Origin: Gammaproteobacteria bacterium MFB021
GTDB taxonomy: Bacteria > Pseudomonadota > Gammaproteobacteria > Pseudomonadales > Halomonadaceae
Reading direction: 5' to 3'
Assembly (NCBI GenBank): GCA_000737985.1
Contig: JNVT01000051.1
Location: forward strand, 1-64,000
DNA: 64,000 nt
The position numbers were made by a program, and so were the translations under genes. The notes beneath the pieces are model-generated. The model did no database searches. It was not told the origin of the DNA and saw only the letters and a list, made by a program, of their open reading frames with translations. The stretch's first letter is position 1, and the number at the start of each line of letters is the position of its first letter. This document shows, piece after piece, positions 25,554-35,070 of this stretch.

Positions 25554-27923
25554 GTGAAGCTGGCGATTGCGGCGATTGTAAAAGATGAGATGGATTCACT
25601 GGCGGAGTGGGTGGCTTATCACCGGGTCATCGGTGCCGACCACTTCCTGATTGCAGACAACGGCAGTACGGATGGGACGCGCGAGTGGTTGATGTCGCTC
25701 GATCAGGAAGCCTGGTTGCAGCACGTTGATGTCGCGACACCACCGGAGACACCGCCTCAGTTGGTCGCCTACGACAAGCTGATGTCGATATGTCCTCCCG
25801 ATGTGGATCTGGTCTGCTTCATAGATGCTGACGAGTATGTCATGCCCATGAACGAGCAGAGCCCGGACCCGGATCCCAAGGCCTGCCTCCACCGCTGGCT
25901 GGAGTCCAGATTCCAGAATAATAGTGTGAGTGCTGTCGTCATCAACTGGGCCTGTTTTGGCTCTTCCGGGCATAAGTTCAGGCAGGAAGGCCTCGTCATC
26001 GAGCGCTTCCAGATGCGGGCCAAGAAAGAATTCCCCCCTAATCATCACTACAAGACCATTCTCAGACGCTCGGCTTTCTCGAGAATGGTCAATCCGCATC
26101 ACCCCGAGGTGATCAGTGGCGATATCGTCGACGCCAACGGCGAAGCGTTCGATTTTTACCAATTTCGGAATGGTTCCCGCAAACCGGGGCTGTCCCAGAA
26201 GGTGCTTTGGGAACCTGTCAGAATCAATCACTACCTGACAAAATCTGTCGAAGAGTTCGTGCTAAAGAAGTCTCGTCGCGGTAGTGCTGCCCGAGTAGGG
26301 TATGAGAAAAACAGGAAGTATTTCGAGAGCCATGACCGTAACGATGAGCGTTGCGATTCGTCCTTAGCCTTGGCGTCGGCGGTTAGCGAAGAGATGCACG
26401 AGCTGGCGCGTAGGGTCGAGATGGCCCAAGTGCTGGGGTCCCAGGAAGTAGCACCTGCCAAGCCGCGTTTTATGTTTTCTCGCAAGCGTGACAAAGCCGA
26501 GACTCCGGTGCAGCGCCTGGTCGTGGATTACCCAAGCAAAGGCGCGAAGGCCAAAGTCGAGGATGGGCAAGTTCTGGTGCAGGGGTGGCTATTCCTCAAG
26601 GAGGCGTATGCCGAGTTCAACTCCTTGGCTCGTCTCGTCATACGTTGGCAGCCGGAGTTCGAACTCAAGAGGGCACTGACCGAGCAACGGCCGGATGTGC
26701 TGGCGCATTTCGGGTACAAGCGCTTTGACGACCATCCTCAATTACGCTGTGGGTTTCGCTTCTTCCTGCCCGTGGGTATCTCTCGGTTCGATATAGCGCT
26801 GGAACTCGGGCAGCAGCGGTGGCCGCTGGACACCATCGCTGTCGACAGCCAGGGCCTGAGCGTAAACGATGTCGATAAAGTGCGCCCGGGTAAGTCGGGT
26901 TGGCTCTTTCTCAAGTCAGACAGCAACATGAGCCTGGAGCAGCATCAAGGGGCTTTGATGTTGACGGAGATCGGCCTCGAGCGCTGGGGTGCTTATTTTG
27001 GTGCGCTGGAGGAGACGCTGACAGCTCATGGGGCCCACGGGCGGTTTTTTATCACGCCCTCCAAGGAAGCCGTTCTCGAAGCTCAGTATGGCACGCCTCG
27101 GGCAAAGCAAACCGCCGTCGAACAGATACTGAGCATTGCACCGACAGAAGTCATTCATCCGCTCTCGGCCTTGAAGGGGTTGGGCGGAGACGCCTTTTGC
27201 CAGACCGATACTCACTGGACGCATACCGCGGCCATGCAGGCATCCATCGAGTTGGCTGTATCCTGGGGGTTGAGTCGGGAGGAGGTCGCGGCGCTATTCA
27301 AGAGCGACGCTTATAAAGAAGTCGCACTAAAGGGCGACCTGGGTGGGAAACTGGCCCCTGCCGTGTCGAAACCCGTCAAGGTGCTTTCTTCCTTTTCCAA
27401 TGCACGGTTGAAGGTCTACGACAATGCCGTACCGAATTTCGGCCGTCTCGTGGTATTCGAAAACGCAGAGGCGTTGGTCGACAGTACGCTGTTAGTCTGT
27501 GGAAGCTCCTGCAGTGCGGCGTTCTTCAATTTCCTGCCGCGGATTTTCTCTCGGATGGTATTCGCTCATACCACGGGGAACTTGGATAAATCTCTTCTCG
27601 AGGCGTTTTCGCCGGGCTACGTGCTGATGGAGACGACGGCTCGGTTCGCCATTCGCCCCCCCACGAGCGACTTTTCAGTCGCTTCTTCCATTCGAGAAAA
27701 AATGCTCTCCCTGGATGCCGCTGCGCTGGCTGAGATAGAGCGTAAGCGGGTGGTGCGCCCCACGGGCAAACAGGATGAGTCCGATACTGAACCTCAGCCC
27801 CAGGACACGAACCAGCACCAGGCCATGAAAGAGGAAGACTGGCAGCCTTGGGAGGCGCTCTATCAGACTCTGCGTGCCGAAGCGCTAGCCGCAGTGAACA
27901 GCCCAGAGCGGGAGGCACCATGA
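25554..27923 (+). CDS. Fusion of a GT2/GT92-like glycosyltransferase with an AlgJ/AlgX-like SGNH domain
   Basis: Residues 1-270 form a small GT-A domain of the Glyco_tranf_2_4/GT92 type: IVKDEMDSLAEWVAYHRVIG, ADNGSTDGT, CFIDADEYV and VRINHYLTKS. Residues about 325-445 form the GW-type domain seen in the kinase-like protein at 2805 (GQVLVQGWLF, then RCGFRFFLP). Residues about 445-700 resemble alginate O-acetyltransferases AlgJ/AlgX: RPGKSGWLFL, the Asp-x-His motif TDTHWT, and a serine motif VCGSSCSAAFF in the nucleophile position. It could therefore add a sugar and acetylate the product, although known AlgJ/AlgX act in the periplasm and no signal peptide is seen here. GTG 25554 is chosen because GGAG lies 6 bases upstream; a TTG at 25542 is also in frame. 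Confidence 0.75.
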   Translation: MKLAIAAIVKDEMDSLAEWVAYHRVIGADHFLIADNGSTDGTREWLMSLDQEAWLQHVDVATPPETPPQLVAYDKLMSICPPDVDLVCFIDADEYVMPMNEQSPDPDPKACLHRWLESRFQNNSVSAVVINWACFGSSGHKFRQEGLVIERFQMRAKKEFPPNHHYKTILRRSAFSRMVNPHHPEVISGDIVDANGEAFDFYQFRNGSRKPGLSQKVLWEPVRINHYLTKSVEEFVLKKSRRGSAARVGYEKNRKYFESHDRNDERCDSSLALASAVSEEMHELARRVEMAQVLGSQEVAPAKPRFMFSRKRDKAETPVQRLVVDYPSKGAKAKVEDGQVLVQGWLFLKEAYAEFNSLARLVIRWQPEFELKRALTEQRPDVLAHFGYKRFDDHPQLRCGFRFFLPVGISRFDIALELGQQRWPLDTIAVDSQGLSVNDVDKVRPGKSGWLFLKSDSNMSLEQHQGALMLTEIGLERWGAYFGALEETLTAHGAHGRFFITPSKEAVLEAQYGTPRAKQTAVEQILSIAPTEVIHPLSALKGLGGDAFCQTDTHWTHTAAMQASIELAVSWGLSREEVAALFKSDAYKEVALKGDLGGKLAPAVSKPVKVLSSFSNARLKVYDNAVPNFGRLVVFENAEALVDSTLLVCGSSCSAAFFNFLPRIFSRMVFAHTTGNLDKSLLEAFSPGYVLMETTARFAIRPPTSDFSVASSIREKMLSLDAAALAEIERKRVVRPTGKQDESDTEPQPQDTNQHQAMKEEDWQPWEALYQTLRAEALAAVNSPEREAP

Positions 27924-30250
27924 AGCCGAACCGTGGTCTTGCTCTGCGGGCTCGTCGCTGGCGGCTGGCGTATCCGCGTTTCCGTGTCTCGCCCTCGTTG
28001 ATGCCCATGGGTGAGATGCACCCCGTCGCTGAATCGGAGCCAAGCGGCTTCACCTGGCACGCTGCGGACAAGGAGGCGCACTTCATCCTCCTGGGCGACA
28101 AGCCCACGGCGGGGTGGAACATGATCGAGCTGGGCGTCAGCCACGATAGGCGTGCGGCGGCGGCCTGTCTCACTTTCGATATGGGGCGGGGCTTCGAACG
28201 CAGGCACAGCATTTTCCTGGTCGTCAGAAGCGGCAAGGTTTCCAAGCGGGTCTGCTTCGTGCCTTATGGCGCTCGTCGCATTCGGCTGGAGCCGCTGGTG
28301 GGCCAGGAAGGGCAGTTCCGTGTCGATCATTTCAATATCGTCTGGCTGACGGCGCGTTTTGCCTACACGCGGATGATCAATCGCATCGGTTACGCCGATA
28401 AGCGCTTCCAGGGCGTGAGCGAAAAGACCATCGTTCGTTCGCTCAAACGCGAGGGTAGGGAAGAGGGCATCAACTGGAAGCGGATACTGAGCGCCTATTA
28501 TGAGGCGACTTTTACGCACTGTGCCCCGGAGACGAGTTACGAATATTGGCAGGAACATATCGAGATCCTGCGCGAGCCTTCCGTCAACAAGGTCGCGCGG
28601 GTTCAATCGCAGTTTGCGGAGCGCCCCCAATTCGCCATCGTATTGACCCAGGGCGAGATGCTTTCCGCGCCTGAAGCAGCGCGTGAAACGCTGAACTCGG
28701 TACTCGGGCAGCGCTTCGCGGACTGGCGGCTGTATTTGCCGGTGCCCATGGATACGGGCATGGATGGCACAATCGACGCTGAGCCGGTTACGGAGTCAGC
28801 TCCTCGTCTGGACACGGCGCTGGCCGATTGGTTCGGGGAGAAAGCGCGGGACGATACGCGCATTTTGCGGGTGGAGGGTGATCTGGCAGCGGCGCTGGCG
28901 CAGGCGCTGGAAGATCCCGCCAACGATTACGTGCTGTTTCTGCGCTGTGGCGACCGGCTCGCGCCCAGTGCCCTGTTCCATTTCGCTAACCATCGGCAGG
29001 TCCATGCCGATGCAGCGGTCATCTATGGTGACGATGACAGTCTGGATGCCAACGGCGAGCGCACCGCACCGAACTTCAAGCCGCAGTGGAACCCGGATCT
29101 GCTGCTTTCGACCAACTACATTGGCCATGCGGTGGCGTTCGGGGCGAACGTGCTGCGCGCGCTGGACGCCCCGACTGTCGACGGGCCACAACTCGATATG
29201 CACCGCTTGCTGCTCGCAGTCTCACGCTCGGTGCCTGCCGCAAGCATTCATCATGTGCCTTTCGTAATCCATCACAAGACCCCTGAAACGCCTGCGCTAA
29301 GCGCTCGCCGGGCCGAGCGTAGCTGTCAGGCGGTGGCGGATCATCTCCAGCGTTTGGGTTCTCACGCGACGGTCGAAATCGCCGGCGACGACATTGTCAG
29401 AATCGGATGGGCCGTTCCTGAGCCCGAGCCGCTGGTGTCGCTGTTGATCCCCACTCGGGACCGCGTGGAGATACTCAAGCCGTGTGTGGATACGCTGCTT
29501 GCGATCACCCGTTACCCGAACTACGAGGTGATCATCCTCGATAATGAATCGAGCTGCCCGGAGACGCTGGCCTACATGGAGGCCATTCAGGCGGATACTC
29601 GGGTGCGCGTGCTGCGCTGGAACGAGCCGTTCAACTACTCTGCGATCAACAATTTCGGGGCGCGGCACGCGCGCGGTTCGATCATTGGTCTGGTCAATAA
29701 CGACATCGAGCCCATCAACCCCGAGTGGCTGACAGAGATGGTGGCCCATGCCTGCCGGCCGGAGATCGGCTGTGTCGGGGCCAAGCTCTATTATCCCGAC
29801 GATACCGTTCAGCACGGCGGTGTGATCCTGGGGCTCGGCGGCGTAGCGGGGCACGCGCATCGCTTCTTCCCGCGGGCGCACCCGGGCTATCAGAATCGGC
29901 TCAATCTGGTGCAGAACCTGTCTGCGGTCACAGCGGCTTGCCTGCTGTTGCGGCGTGAGGTCTTCGATGCCGTGCAGGGGCTCAACGAGACCGAGCTGAC
30001 CGTCGCTTACAACGATGTCGATCTATGCCTGAAAGTGCGCGAACAGGGGTATCGCAACCTGTGGACCCCCTTTGCCGAACTCTATCATCATGAGTCGATC
30101 TCTCGTGGCGCCGACGATAACCCTGTCAAGCAGGCCCGGGCCAAACGTGAGGTGGACTATATGCGCCAGCGCTGGCGTGAGGCGCTGCAGCAGGACCCCG
30201 CCTACAACCCCAATCTTACGCTGAGTTATGAAGACTTCTCCCTGCGCTGA
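27920..30250 (+). CDS. GT2-family glycosyltransferase of the O-antigen/rhamnan type
   Basis: About 776 residues. The N-terminal 200 residues match the accessory domain of this family (CFVPYGARRIRLEPL). Residues about 225-430 form a first, degenerate GT-A unit (FAIVLTQGEM; VIYGDDDSL), and residues about 490-740 form a second, canonical one: VSLLIPTRDRVEIL, VIILDNES, GLVNNDIEPI, and YNDVDLCLKVREQGYRN. The latter is the usual signature of rhamnosyltransferase-like GT2 enzymes. The open frame extends upstream, but ATG 27920 follows GGGAGG and overlaps the previous stop (ATGA), so it is chosen. It probably polymerises or extends the capsule backbone; sugar specificity is unknown. Confidence 0.87.
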   Translation: MKPNRGLALRARRWRLAYPRFRVSPSLMPMGEMHPVAESEPSGFTWHAADKEAHFILLGDKPTAGWNMIELGVSHDRRAAAACLTFDMGRGFERRHSIFLVVRSGKVSKRVCFVPYGARRIRLEPLVGQEGQFRVDHFNIVWLTARFAYTRMINRIGYADKRFQGVSEKTIVRSLKREGREEGINWKRILSAYYEATFTHCAPETSYEYWQEHIEILREPSVNKVARVQSQFAERPQFAIVLTQGEMLSAPEAARETLNSVLGQRFADWRLYLPVPMDTGMDGTIDAEPVTESAPRLDTALADWFGEKARDDTRILRVEGDLAAALAQALEDPANDYVLFLRCGDRLAPSALFHFANHRQVHADAAVIYGDDDSLDANGERTAPNFKPQWNPDLLLSTNYIGHAVAFGANVLRALDAPTVDGPQLDMHRLLLAVSRSVPAASIHHVPFVIHHKTPETPALSARRAERSCQAVADHLQRLGSHATVEIAGDDIVRIGWAVPEPEPLVSLLIPTRDRVEILKPCVDTLLAITRYPNYEVIILDNESSCPETLAYMEAIQADTRVRVLRWNEPFNYSAINNFGARHARGSIIGLVNNDIEPINPEWLTEMVAHACRPEIGCVGAKLYYPDDTVQHGGVILGLGGVAGHAHRFFPRAHPGYQNRLNLVQNLSAVTAACLLLRREVFDAVQGLNETELTVAYNDVDLCLKVREQGYRNLWTPFAELYHHESISRGADDNPVKQARAKREVDYMRQRWREALQQDPAYNPNLTLSYEDFSLR

Positions 30251-31406
30251 GCCCAATGCGGCGCTGGGCGCGGGAGTGGGGACTACCAAGGCGGTGCGAG
30301 AGCAAACGCCCTTGACGCCGCGCGCCAAGAAGGCCAGGCGCAAGCGGCTGGCGGCACTGCGTGAGACACCGCGCCGCCCTTATCTGGCCTGCCGCTGGCT
30401 GGTGCTGAGCGATGGCGCTCACCCGACCGAGGATATCTATTTCCGTGAGCTGATTCCTCGGCTGGCACAGGTCGGGCAACGCACGGTCTACCTGGATACG
30501 CGGGCCCGGTCCCCCTGGCGCTACTGGCCTTTACAGGCCTATGCCTGGCGGGGCGCGAATGTGGTCATCACGCGCTCCCTGAGTGCATCCTGGCTCGACT
30601 GGCTGACGCGCTTTCGCGGCTGGTTCGGTGAGATCTACTATCTGCTCGACGACGATCTGCTGGCCGCCGCACGCGACCCTAGCTTGCCTGAGGAGTATCG
30701 GCTGCGCATGCAGGCACTGGTCTGCGAGATACAGCCTCGGCTCTTCGCACTCGCCGATGAAGTGGTGGTTTGCAGCGAGAATCTGGCTACGACGACAAGG
30801 CAGCATCATCGGCGGGTTTCGGTACTCCCGCCTTCGTTGATCTCGCCGCTGCCTGATTATTCGCACCACCGCGGAAAGCGGGTCGAGATCGGCTTTCATG
30901 GCACGCGCGCGCATCTTGCCGATCTAGAGGCGCTCGTGCCGGCCATCCGCGCGGTACACGATGCCCGGTCTGAAAGTGACTTCGAAATCATGCTGGGGGC
31001 CAACGCGCCCGAGACTTTGAGCCGGCTCGATCGGGTCTCTTGCCCCGATGCCAGGATGTGGGCGGATTTTCTGACCTACCAGCGTCAGCGCCGGCTGCAC
31101 ATCGGCCTGGCGCCGCTCTTGCCTACCCCGTTCAACCGTGGCAAATCCTGGATCAAACTGCTGGATATCGCCGTCATGGGTGGTGTCGGGCTCTATAGTG
31201 CCCGCGCGCCTTATTCGCAGGTCATTACCGACGGTGTCGACGGGCTTCTGGTCGAGGACGACGCCAAAGCGTGGGAAGAGGCGCTTCACCGGCTCATTGG
31301 ATATCCCGATGAGCGGGAAAGCATGGCCCGTGCCGCTGGGCAGAGGGCGCGAGAGGTTGGTGACCCGGCCATTGCCGAGGTGTTCTGGCGCCGGCGGGGG
31401 GAGTGA
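30228..31406 (+). CDS. GT-B (GT4-like) glycosyltransferase
   Basis: A 392-residue protein that overlaps the preceding gene by 23 bases. The GT-B fold is suggested by WLVLSDGAHPTEDIYFRELI, a VVVCSENL strand leading into RVSVLPPSLI, and a C-terminal KLLDIAVMGGVGLYSARAPY followed by VITDGVDGLLVED, which matches the sugar-nucleotide binding end of group 1 transferases. The first 45 residues are basic and Ala-rich and may be disordered or mis-started; an internal start is possible. Operon position makes it a capsule glycosyltransferase; donor and acceptor are unknown. Confidence 0.78.
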   Translation: MKTSPCAEPNAALGAGVGTTKAVREQTPLTPRAKKARRKRLAALRETPRRPYLACRWLVLSDGAHPTEDIYFRELIPRLAQVGQRTVYLDTRARSPWRYWPLQAYAWRGANVVITRSLSASWLDWLTRFRGWFGEIYYLLDDDLLAAARDPSLPEEYRLRMQALVCEIQPRLFALADEVVVCSENLATTTRQHHRRVSVLPPSLISPLPDYSHHRGKRVEIGFHGTRAHLADLEALVPAIRAVHDARSESDFEIMLGANAPETLSRLDRVSCPDARMWADFLTYQRQRRLHIGLAPLLPTPFNRGKSWIKLLDIAVMGGVGLYSARAPYSQVITDGVDGLLVEDDAKAWEEALHRLIGYPDERESMARAAGQRAREVGDPAIAEVFWRRRGE

Positions 31407-31559
31407 TAGTGTTAGAGAGATCTGGATTTTGCGGTAAGCCAGCAAAACCGATTCTAGGTACTGGCGGTGTGGCATTCATCAAACGCGCCGATCGAGGGCG
31501 TCTCGAGCAATGGAAGGCTGATCAAAGATGATGACTGCGATGTCGGGAGGTTGCCACGT

Positions 31560-32576
31560 ATGAAATCCTGGACTCGGTATCCGATCTGGCTCGGTGAGCT
31601 ATTCACCGGCGCCAAGTCGTTCAAGGGTAACCCGGTGCTCGGCAGCGAGCGGCTCAACCGCTGGGGCCTGCACGCGGCCAGGGTATGGCTGGCCTACTGG
31701 ATTTCGCGTCTGCGCATGGTGATGTTCGCACCCGGTGTGCCCATAGCGGATCGGGTCGCGTTCCAGCACCAGGGCTATGTGCTCAAGGAGAACTACCTGC
31801 CGCCAGCGCAGTTCGAAGCGCTGGTGGCGGCGGTACGCGCCTACGAAGGCGAGATCCGCGAGTGCTGCCAGGGCGACACCGACACCCACCGCATCCTGCT
31901 GGCGCCGGAGGTGGTCGCGCAGTTGCCCGAGGTGAAAGCGGTGCTGGAAGACCCGGCCTTGAAGCGGCTGTTCCGCTACTGCGCGGGGCACGCGCGCCTG
32001 CCGATCTGCCATATCGAGAACGTGCACAACGGAGATCGCCCCGAGGAGCACAAGCGCGACCCGCAGAAGAACCTGCACGTGGATACCTTCCAGCCGACCA
32101 TGAAGTTCTGGCTCTACCTGGAAGATGTCACCGACGACAATGGGCCTTTCGTGTTCGTGCCGGGTTCGAACCGGCCGCACCGGGAGCGGCTGAAGTGGGA
32201 GTATGAGATGAGCGTGCGTGCGCGCCAACACGCGGACAGCTACACCGCGCGGGGTTCGTTCCGAGTCAGCCCCGAAGAGGCGCAGCGCCTGGGCCATGGC
32301 GGTCCGCAGGCGTTCCGGGTCAAGGGCAATACGCTGCTGATCGCCAATACCTTTGGCGTTCATGCGCGGGGCGAGGCCGAACCAGGCAGTTCGCGCCTGG
32401 CCCTGTGGGGGATGAGCCGCACCAACCCCTTCGTGCCGCTGCCGGGGCTGGGGTTTGGCTACTTCAATCGGCTGCAGTATCGCGTGCTCCAGCGCATGCG
32501 CCTGAAGGAGGATGCCAGAGCCGCGGCCAAGGGTGGTCGCTCTTCGTGGCATGTGATCCCGCGCAAGCGTATTTGA
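31560..32576 (+). CDS. Phytanoyl-CoA dioxygenase (PhyH)-like Fe(II)/2-oxoglutarate enzyme
   Basis: About 338 residues. The iron-binding facial triad can be read as His-x-Asp in LHVDTFQPTMKFW (about 177-189) and a distal His in NTFGVHARGEAEPGS (about 261-275), with an Arg for 2-oxoglutarate shortly after. The family hydroxylates small molecules, lipids or sugars; members occur in several polysaccharide loci, where the substrate is usually unknown. The open frame reaches back to a GTG at 31467, but ATG 31560 follows GGGAGG at 31545-31550 and gives a family-like N-terminus, so it is chosen. A strong terminator follows and closes the transcript before the pse operon. It might hydroxylate a capsule sugar or the lipid made by the PKS operon; both are speculation. 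Confidence 0.82.
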   Translation: MKSWTRYPIWLGELFTGAKSFKGNPVLGSERLNRWGLHAARVWLAYWISRLRMVMFAPGVPIADRVAFQHQGYVLKENYLPPAQFEALVAAVRAYEGEIRECCQGDTDTHRILLAPEVVAQLPEVKAVLEDPALKRLFRYCAGHARLPICHIENVHNGDRPEEHKRDPQKNLHVDTFQPTMKFWLYLEDVTDDNGPFVFVPGSNRPHRERLKWEYEMSVRARQHADSYTARGSFRVSPEEAQRLGHGGPQAFRVKGNTLLIANTFGVHARGEAEPGSSRLALWGMSRTNPFVPLPGLGFGYFNRLQYRVLQRMRLKEDARAAAKGGRSSWHVIPRKRI

Positions 32577-32635
32577 GCCTTCGCTCGCCCGCCGTGGGGA
32601 TGGGGCGGCAGTAGAAGATCGTCGGCAGATCGTCG

Positions 32636-32685
32636 AGAGAGCCTTTCACGACCGGGGAAACCCGGTACCGGAAAGGCTCTTTTTC
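32636..32685 (+). terminator. Strong intrinsic terminator between the glycosyltransferase block and pseB
   Basis: An outer stem AGAGCCTTTC (32638-32647) pairs with GAAAGGCTCT (32671-32680), an inner stem ACCGGG pairs with CCCGGT, and TTTTTC follows. The next 230 bases up to pseB contain a degenerate REP-like string at about 32706-32728 and presumably the pse promoter. Confidence 0.9.
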
Positions 32686-32914
32686 GTTTGGCGTTCCGAT
32701 TTTTCGCCGGCGAAGCTGGCTTCTGCGGGGGGGAAATTCGGGCGGCGGTATTGGAGCGGCGCGTGGTCACGTGGTCGCGAAAAGGTGGGTTTGTTCACTT
32801 GCGGGTGGTTTGTTTGCCGCTTTGAATGCTGGGTCAGGCAGTAGCATGAGCGCAAGATGCCGGTACCTGCGTGAGCGGGGCGGCGCGTGGCGAAGCGGCC
32901 CGAGGTAAAAATGG

Positions 32915-33913
32915 ATGTTCAATGATTCTGTGATCCTGGTCACCGGCGGCACCGGCTCCTTCGGTCACAAGTTCCTGCACATGGTGCTGAGCCAGTACAC
33001 CCCCCGCAAGGTCATCGTCTATTCGCGTGACGAGATGAAGCAGTGGGAGATGGCCAAGCTGTTCGCGGGTGACGAGCGGGTGCGCTTCTTCATCGGTGAT
33101 GTCAGAGACAGAGACCGCATTTATCGCGCTCTGGACGGCGTGGACTACGTCGTCCATGCGGCCGCCACCAAGATCGTGCCCACCGCCGAGTACAACCCCT
33201 TCGAGTGCGTCAAGACGAACGTCCTGGGCGCCATGAACCTGATCGATGCCTGTATCGACAAGGGAGTGAAGCGGGTGGTGGCGCTCTCCACGGACAAGGC
33301 GAGCAGCCCGGTCAACCTCTACGGTGCGACCAAGCTGACCTCCGACAAGCTGTTCGTCGCGGGGAACTCCTATGCCGGTGGGCACGAGACGCGCTTCTCG
33401 GTGGTGCGTTACGGTAACGTCATGGGCTCCCGCGGCTCGGTGATTCCGTTCTTTCTCTCGATGCGCGACAAGGGCGTGCTGCCGATCACCGACCCGCGCA
33501 TGACCCGTTTCATGATCTCGCTGGAAGAGGGCGTCGAGCTGGTCTGGCACGCCTTCGCGGATATGGAGGGCGGCGAGATCTACGTCAAGAAGATCCCGTC
33601 GATGAAGGTGACCGATCTGGCGCGTGTCGTGGCGCCCGACGCCCGCCAGGAGATCGTCGGCATCCGCCCCGGCGAGAAGCTGCACGAGCAGATGATCGGT
33701 GAGGAGGATGCGCTGCACACCTACGAGTACCCCGATCACTACAAGATCCTGCCCGCAATCAACAAGTGGGATCAGGATGTGAACCGGATCAAGGGGGGAA
33801 CCCGAGTGGCGGAGGACTTCAACTACTCGAGCCATAACAACGCCGAGTGGATGAGCGACGCGCAGCTGCAGGCGTGGATCGCGCGCAACTGGGACAAGAT
33901 TGGAGCCATCTGA
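32915..33913 (+). CDS. pseB: UDP-N-acetylglucosamine 4,6-dehydratase (inverting)
   Basis: First step of pseudaminic acid synthesis: converts UDP-GlcNAc to UDP-2-acetamido-2,6-dideoxy-beta-L-arabino-hexos-4-ulose. The 332-residue extended SDR has the NADP motif VTGGTGSFG (about 9-17) and the catalytic segment STDKASSPVNLYGATKL (about 127-143, Tyr-x-x-x-Lys). IRPGEKLHEQMIGEEDA (about 250-266) is strongly PseB-like. ATG 32915 follows CGAGG; another ATG lies at 32911 in a different frame. It is the first of six genes with 1-base or short overlaps, so one operon. Confidence 0.96.
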   Translation: MFNDSVILVTGGTGSFGHKFLHMVLSQYTPRKVIVYSRDEMKQWEMAKLFAGDERVRFFIGDVRDRDRIYRALDGVDYVVHAAATKIVPTAEYNPFECVKTNVLGAMNLIDACIDKGVKRVVALSTDKASSPVNLYGATKLTSDKLFVAGNSYAGGHETRFSVVRYGNVMGSRGSVIPFFLSMRDKGVLPITDPRMTRFMISLEEGVELVWHAFADMEGGEIYVKKIPSMKVTDLARVVAPDARQEIVGIRPGEKLHEQMIGEEDALHTYEYPDHYKILPAINKWDQDVNRIKGGTRVAEDFNYSSHNNAEWMSDAQLQAWIARNWDKIGAI

Positions 33914-35070
33914 TGATTCCTTACGGCCGGCAGGCGATCGAGCAGGCGGATATCGATGCCGTTCTCTCGGTGCTGCAGTCGGACTTTCTCACCCAGGGGC
34001 CGCAGGTGCCGCTGTTCGAGCGCACGCTAGCCGACCATGTGGGCGCCCGGCACGCGCTGGCGGTCAACAGCGCCACCTCGGCGCTGCATATTGCCTGTCT
34101 GGCGCTGGGTCTGGGGCAGGGCGACTGGCTCTGGACCAGCCCGGTGACCTTCGTCGCGTCGGCCAATTGCGGCCGTTACTGCGGTGCCAGTGTCGATTTC
34201 GTCGATATCGACCCCAGAACCTACAACCTCTGCCCCAAAGCGCTGGAGGCCAAGCTGCTCGACGCAGAACGCCATGGGCGCTTGCCCAAGGTCGTGATTG
34301 CCGTGCATCTGTGCGGCCAGCCCTGCGAGATGCAGGCGATCCATGCGCTGGGCAAGCGCTTCGGCTTCCGGATCATCGAAGACGCCTCACACGCGGTTGG
34401 CGGCAAGTATCAGGGGGAGTTCATCGGCGGCGGTCGCTATAGCGATATCACCATCTTCAGCTTTCATCCGGTCAAGATCATTACCACCGCCGAAGGCGGC
34501 ATGGCGCTGACCAACGATGACAGCCTTGCCGAGAAAATGGCGCTGCTGCGCAGCCACGGCATCACCCGTGATCCGGCTGCTATGACGCATGAAGCCGATG
34601 GGCCCTGGTACTACCAGCAGATCGCGCTGGGCTTCAACTACCGCATGACCGAGCTACAGGCCGCGCTGGGTGTCTCTCAGCTCGAGCGGCTGGATCACTA
34701 CGTGGCCGAGCGGCATCGTCTGGCGGCGCGCTATGACGCTGCGCTGGCCGAGTTGCCGGTGGTGACACCCTGGCAGCATCCGGATAGCTACTCCGGGCGC
34801 CATCTCTATGTCATCCGGCTCGAGCTGGCGAGGATCTCGGCCTCCCACCGGGAGGTGTTCGAGGCATTACGCGCGCGAGGTGTCGGTGTCAATCTGCACT
34901 ACATCCCGGTGCATACCCAGCCCTATTACCGCGCGCTCGGGTTTGGCGACGGGGATTTTCCCCAGGCGGAGCGCTACTACGCCGAGGCAATTAGTCTGCC
35001 GCTGTTCCCTGATCTGAGCGAGTCTCAGCAGGACGCGGTGATTCATGCGCTCTCTGAGGTGCTGGTGTGA
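33913..35070 (+). CDS. pseC: UDP-4-amino-4,6-dideoxy-L-altrosamine aminotransferase
   Basis: Second step: PLP-dependent transfer of an amino group to the 4-keto sugar. The DegT/DnrJ/EryC1 fold shows NSATSALHIA near 54, VIEDASHAVGG-type sequence (IIEDASHAVGG, about 158-168) and the PLP lysine in SFHPVKIITTAEGG (about 183-196). The C-terminal block GVNLHYIPVHTQPYY is typical of PseC. ATG 33913 shares its A with the pseB stop (TGATG); a longer in-frame extension upstream is not used. 385 residues, the usual size. Confidence 0.96.
   Translation: MIPYGRQAIEQADIDAVLSVLQSDFLTQGPQVPLFERTLADHVGARHALAVNSATSALHIACLALGLGQGDWLWTSPVTFVASANCGRYCGASVDFVDIDPRTYNLCPKALEAKLLDAERHGRLPKVVIAVHLCGQPCEMQAIHALGKRFGFRIIEDASHAVGGKYQGEFIGGGRYSDITIFSFHPVKIITTAEGGMALTNDDSLAEKMALLRSHGITRDPAAMTHEADGPWYYQQIALGFNYRMTELQAALGVSQLERLDHYVAERHRLAARYDAALAELPVVTPWQHPDSYSGRHLYVIRLELARISASHREVFEALRARGVGVNLHYIPVHTQPYYRALGFGDGDFPQAERYYAEAISLPLFPDLSESQQDAVIHALSEVLV

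Noticed and set aside
32700-32730. REP of a second family near the pse promoter
   Set aside because: The string CGCCGGCGAAGCTGGCTTC resembles a Pseudomonas-type REP but is single and degenerate; not enough to call.
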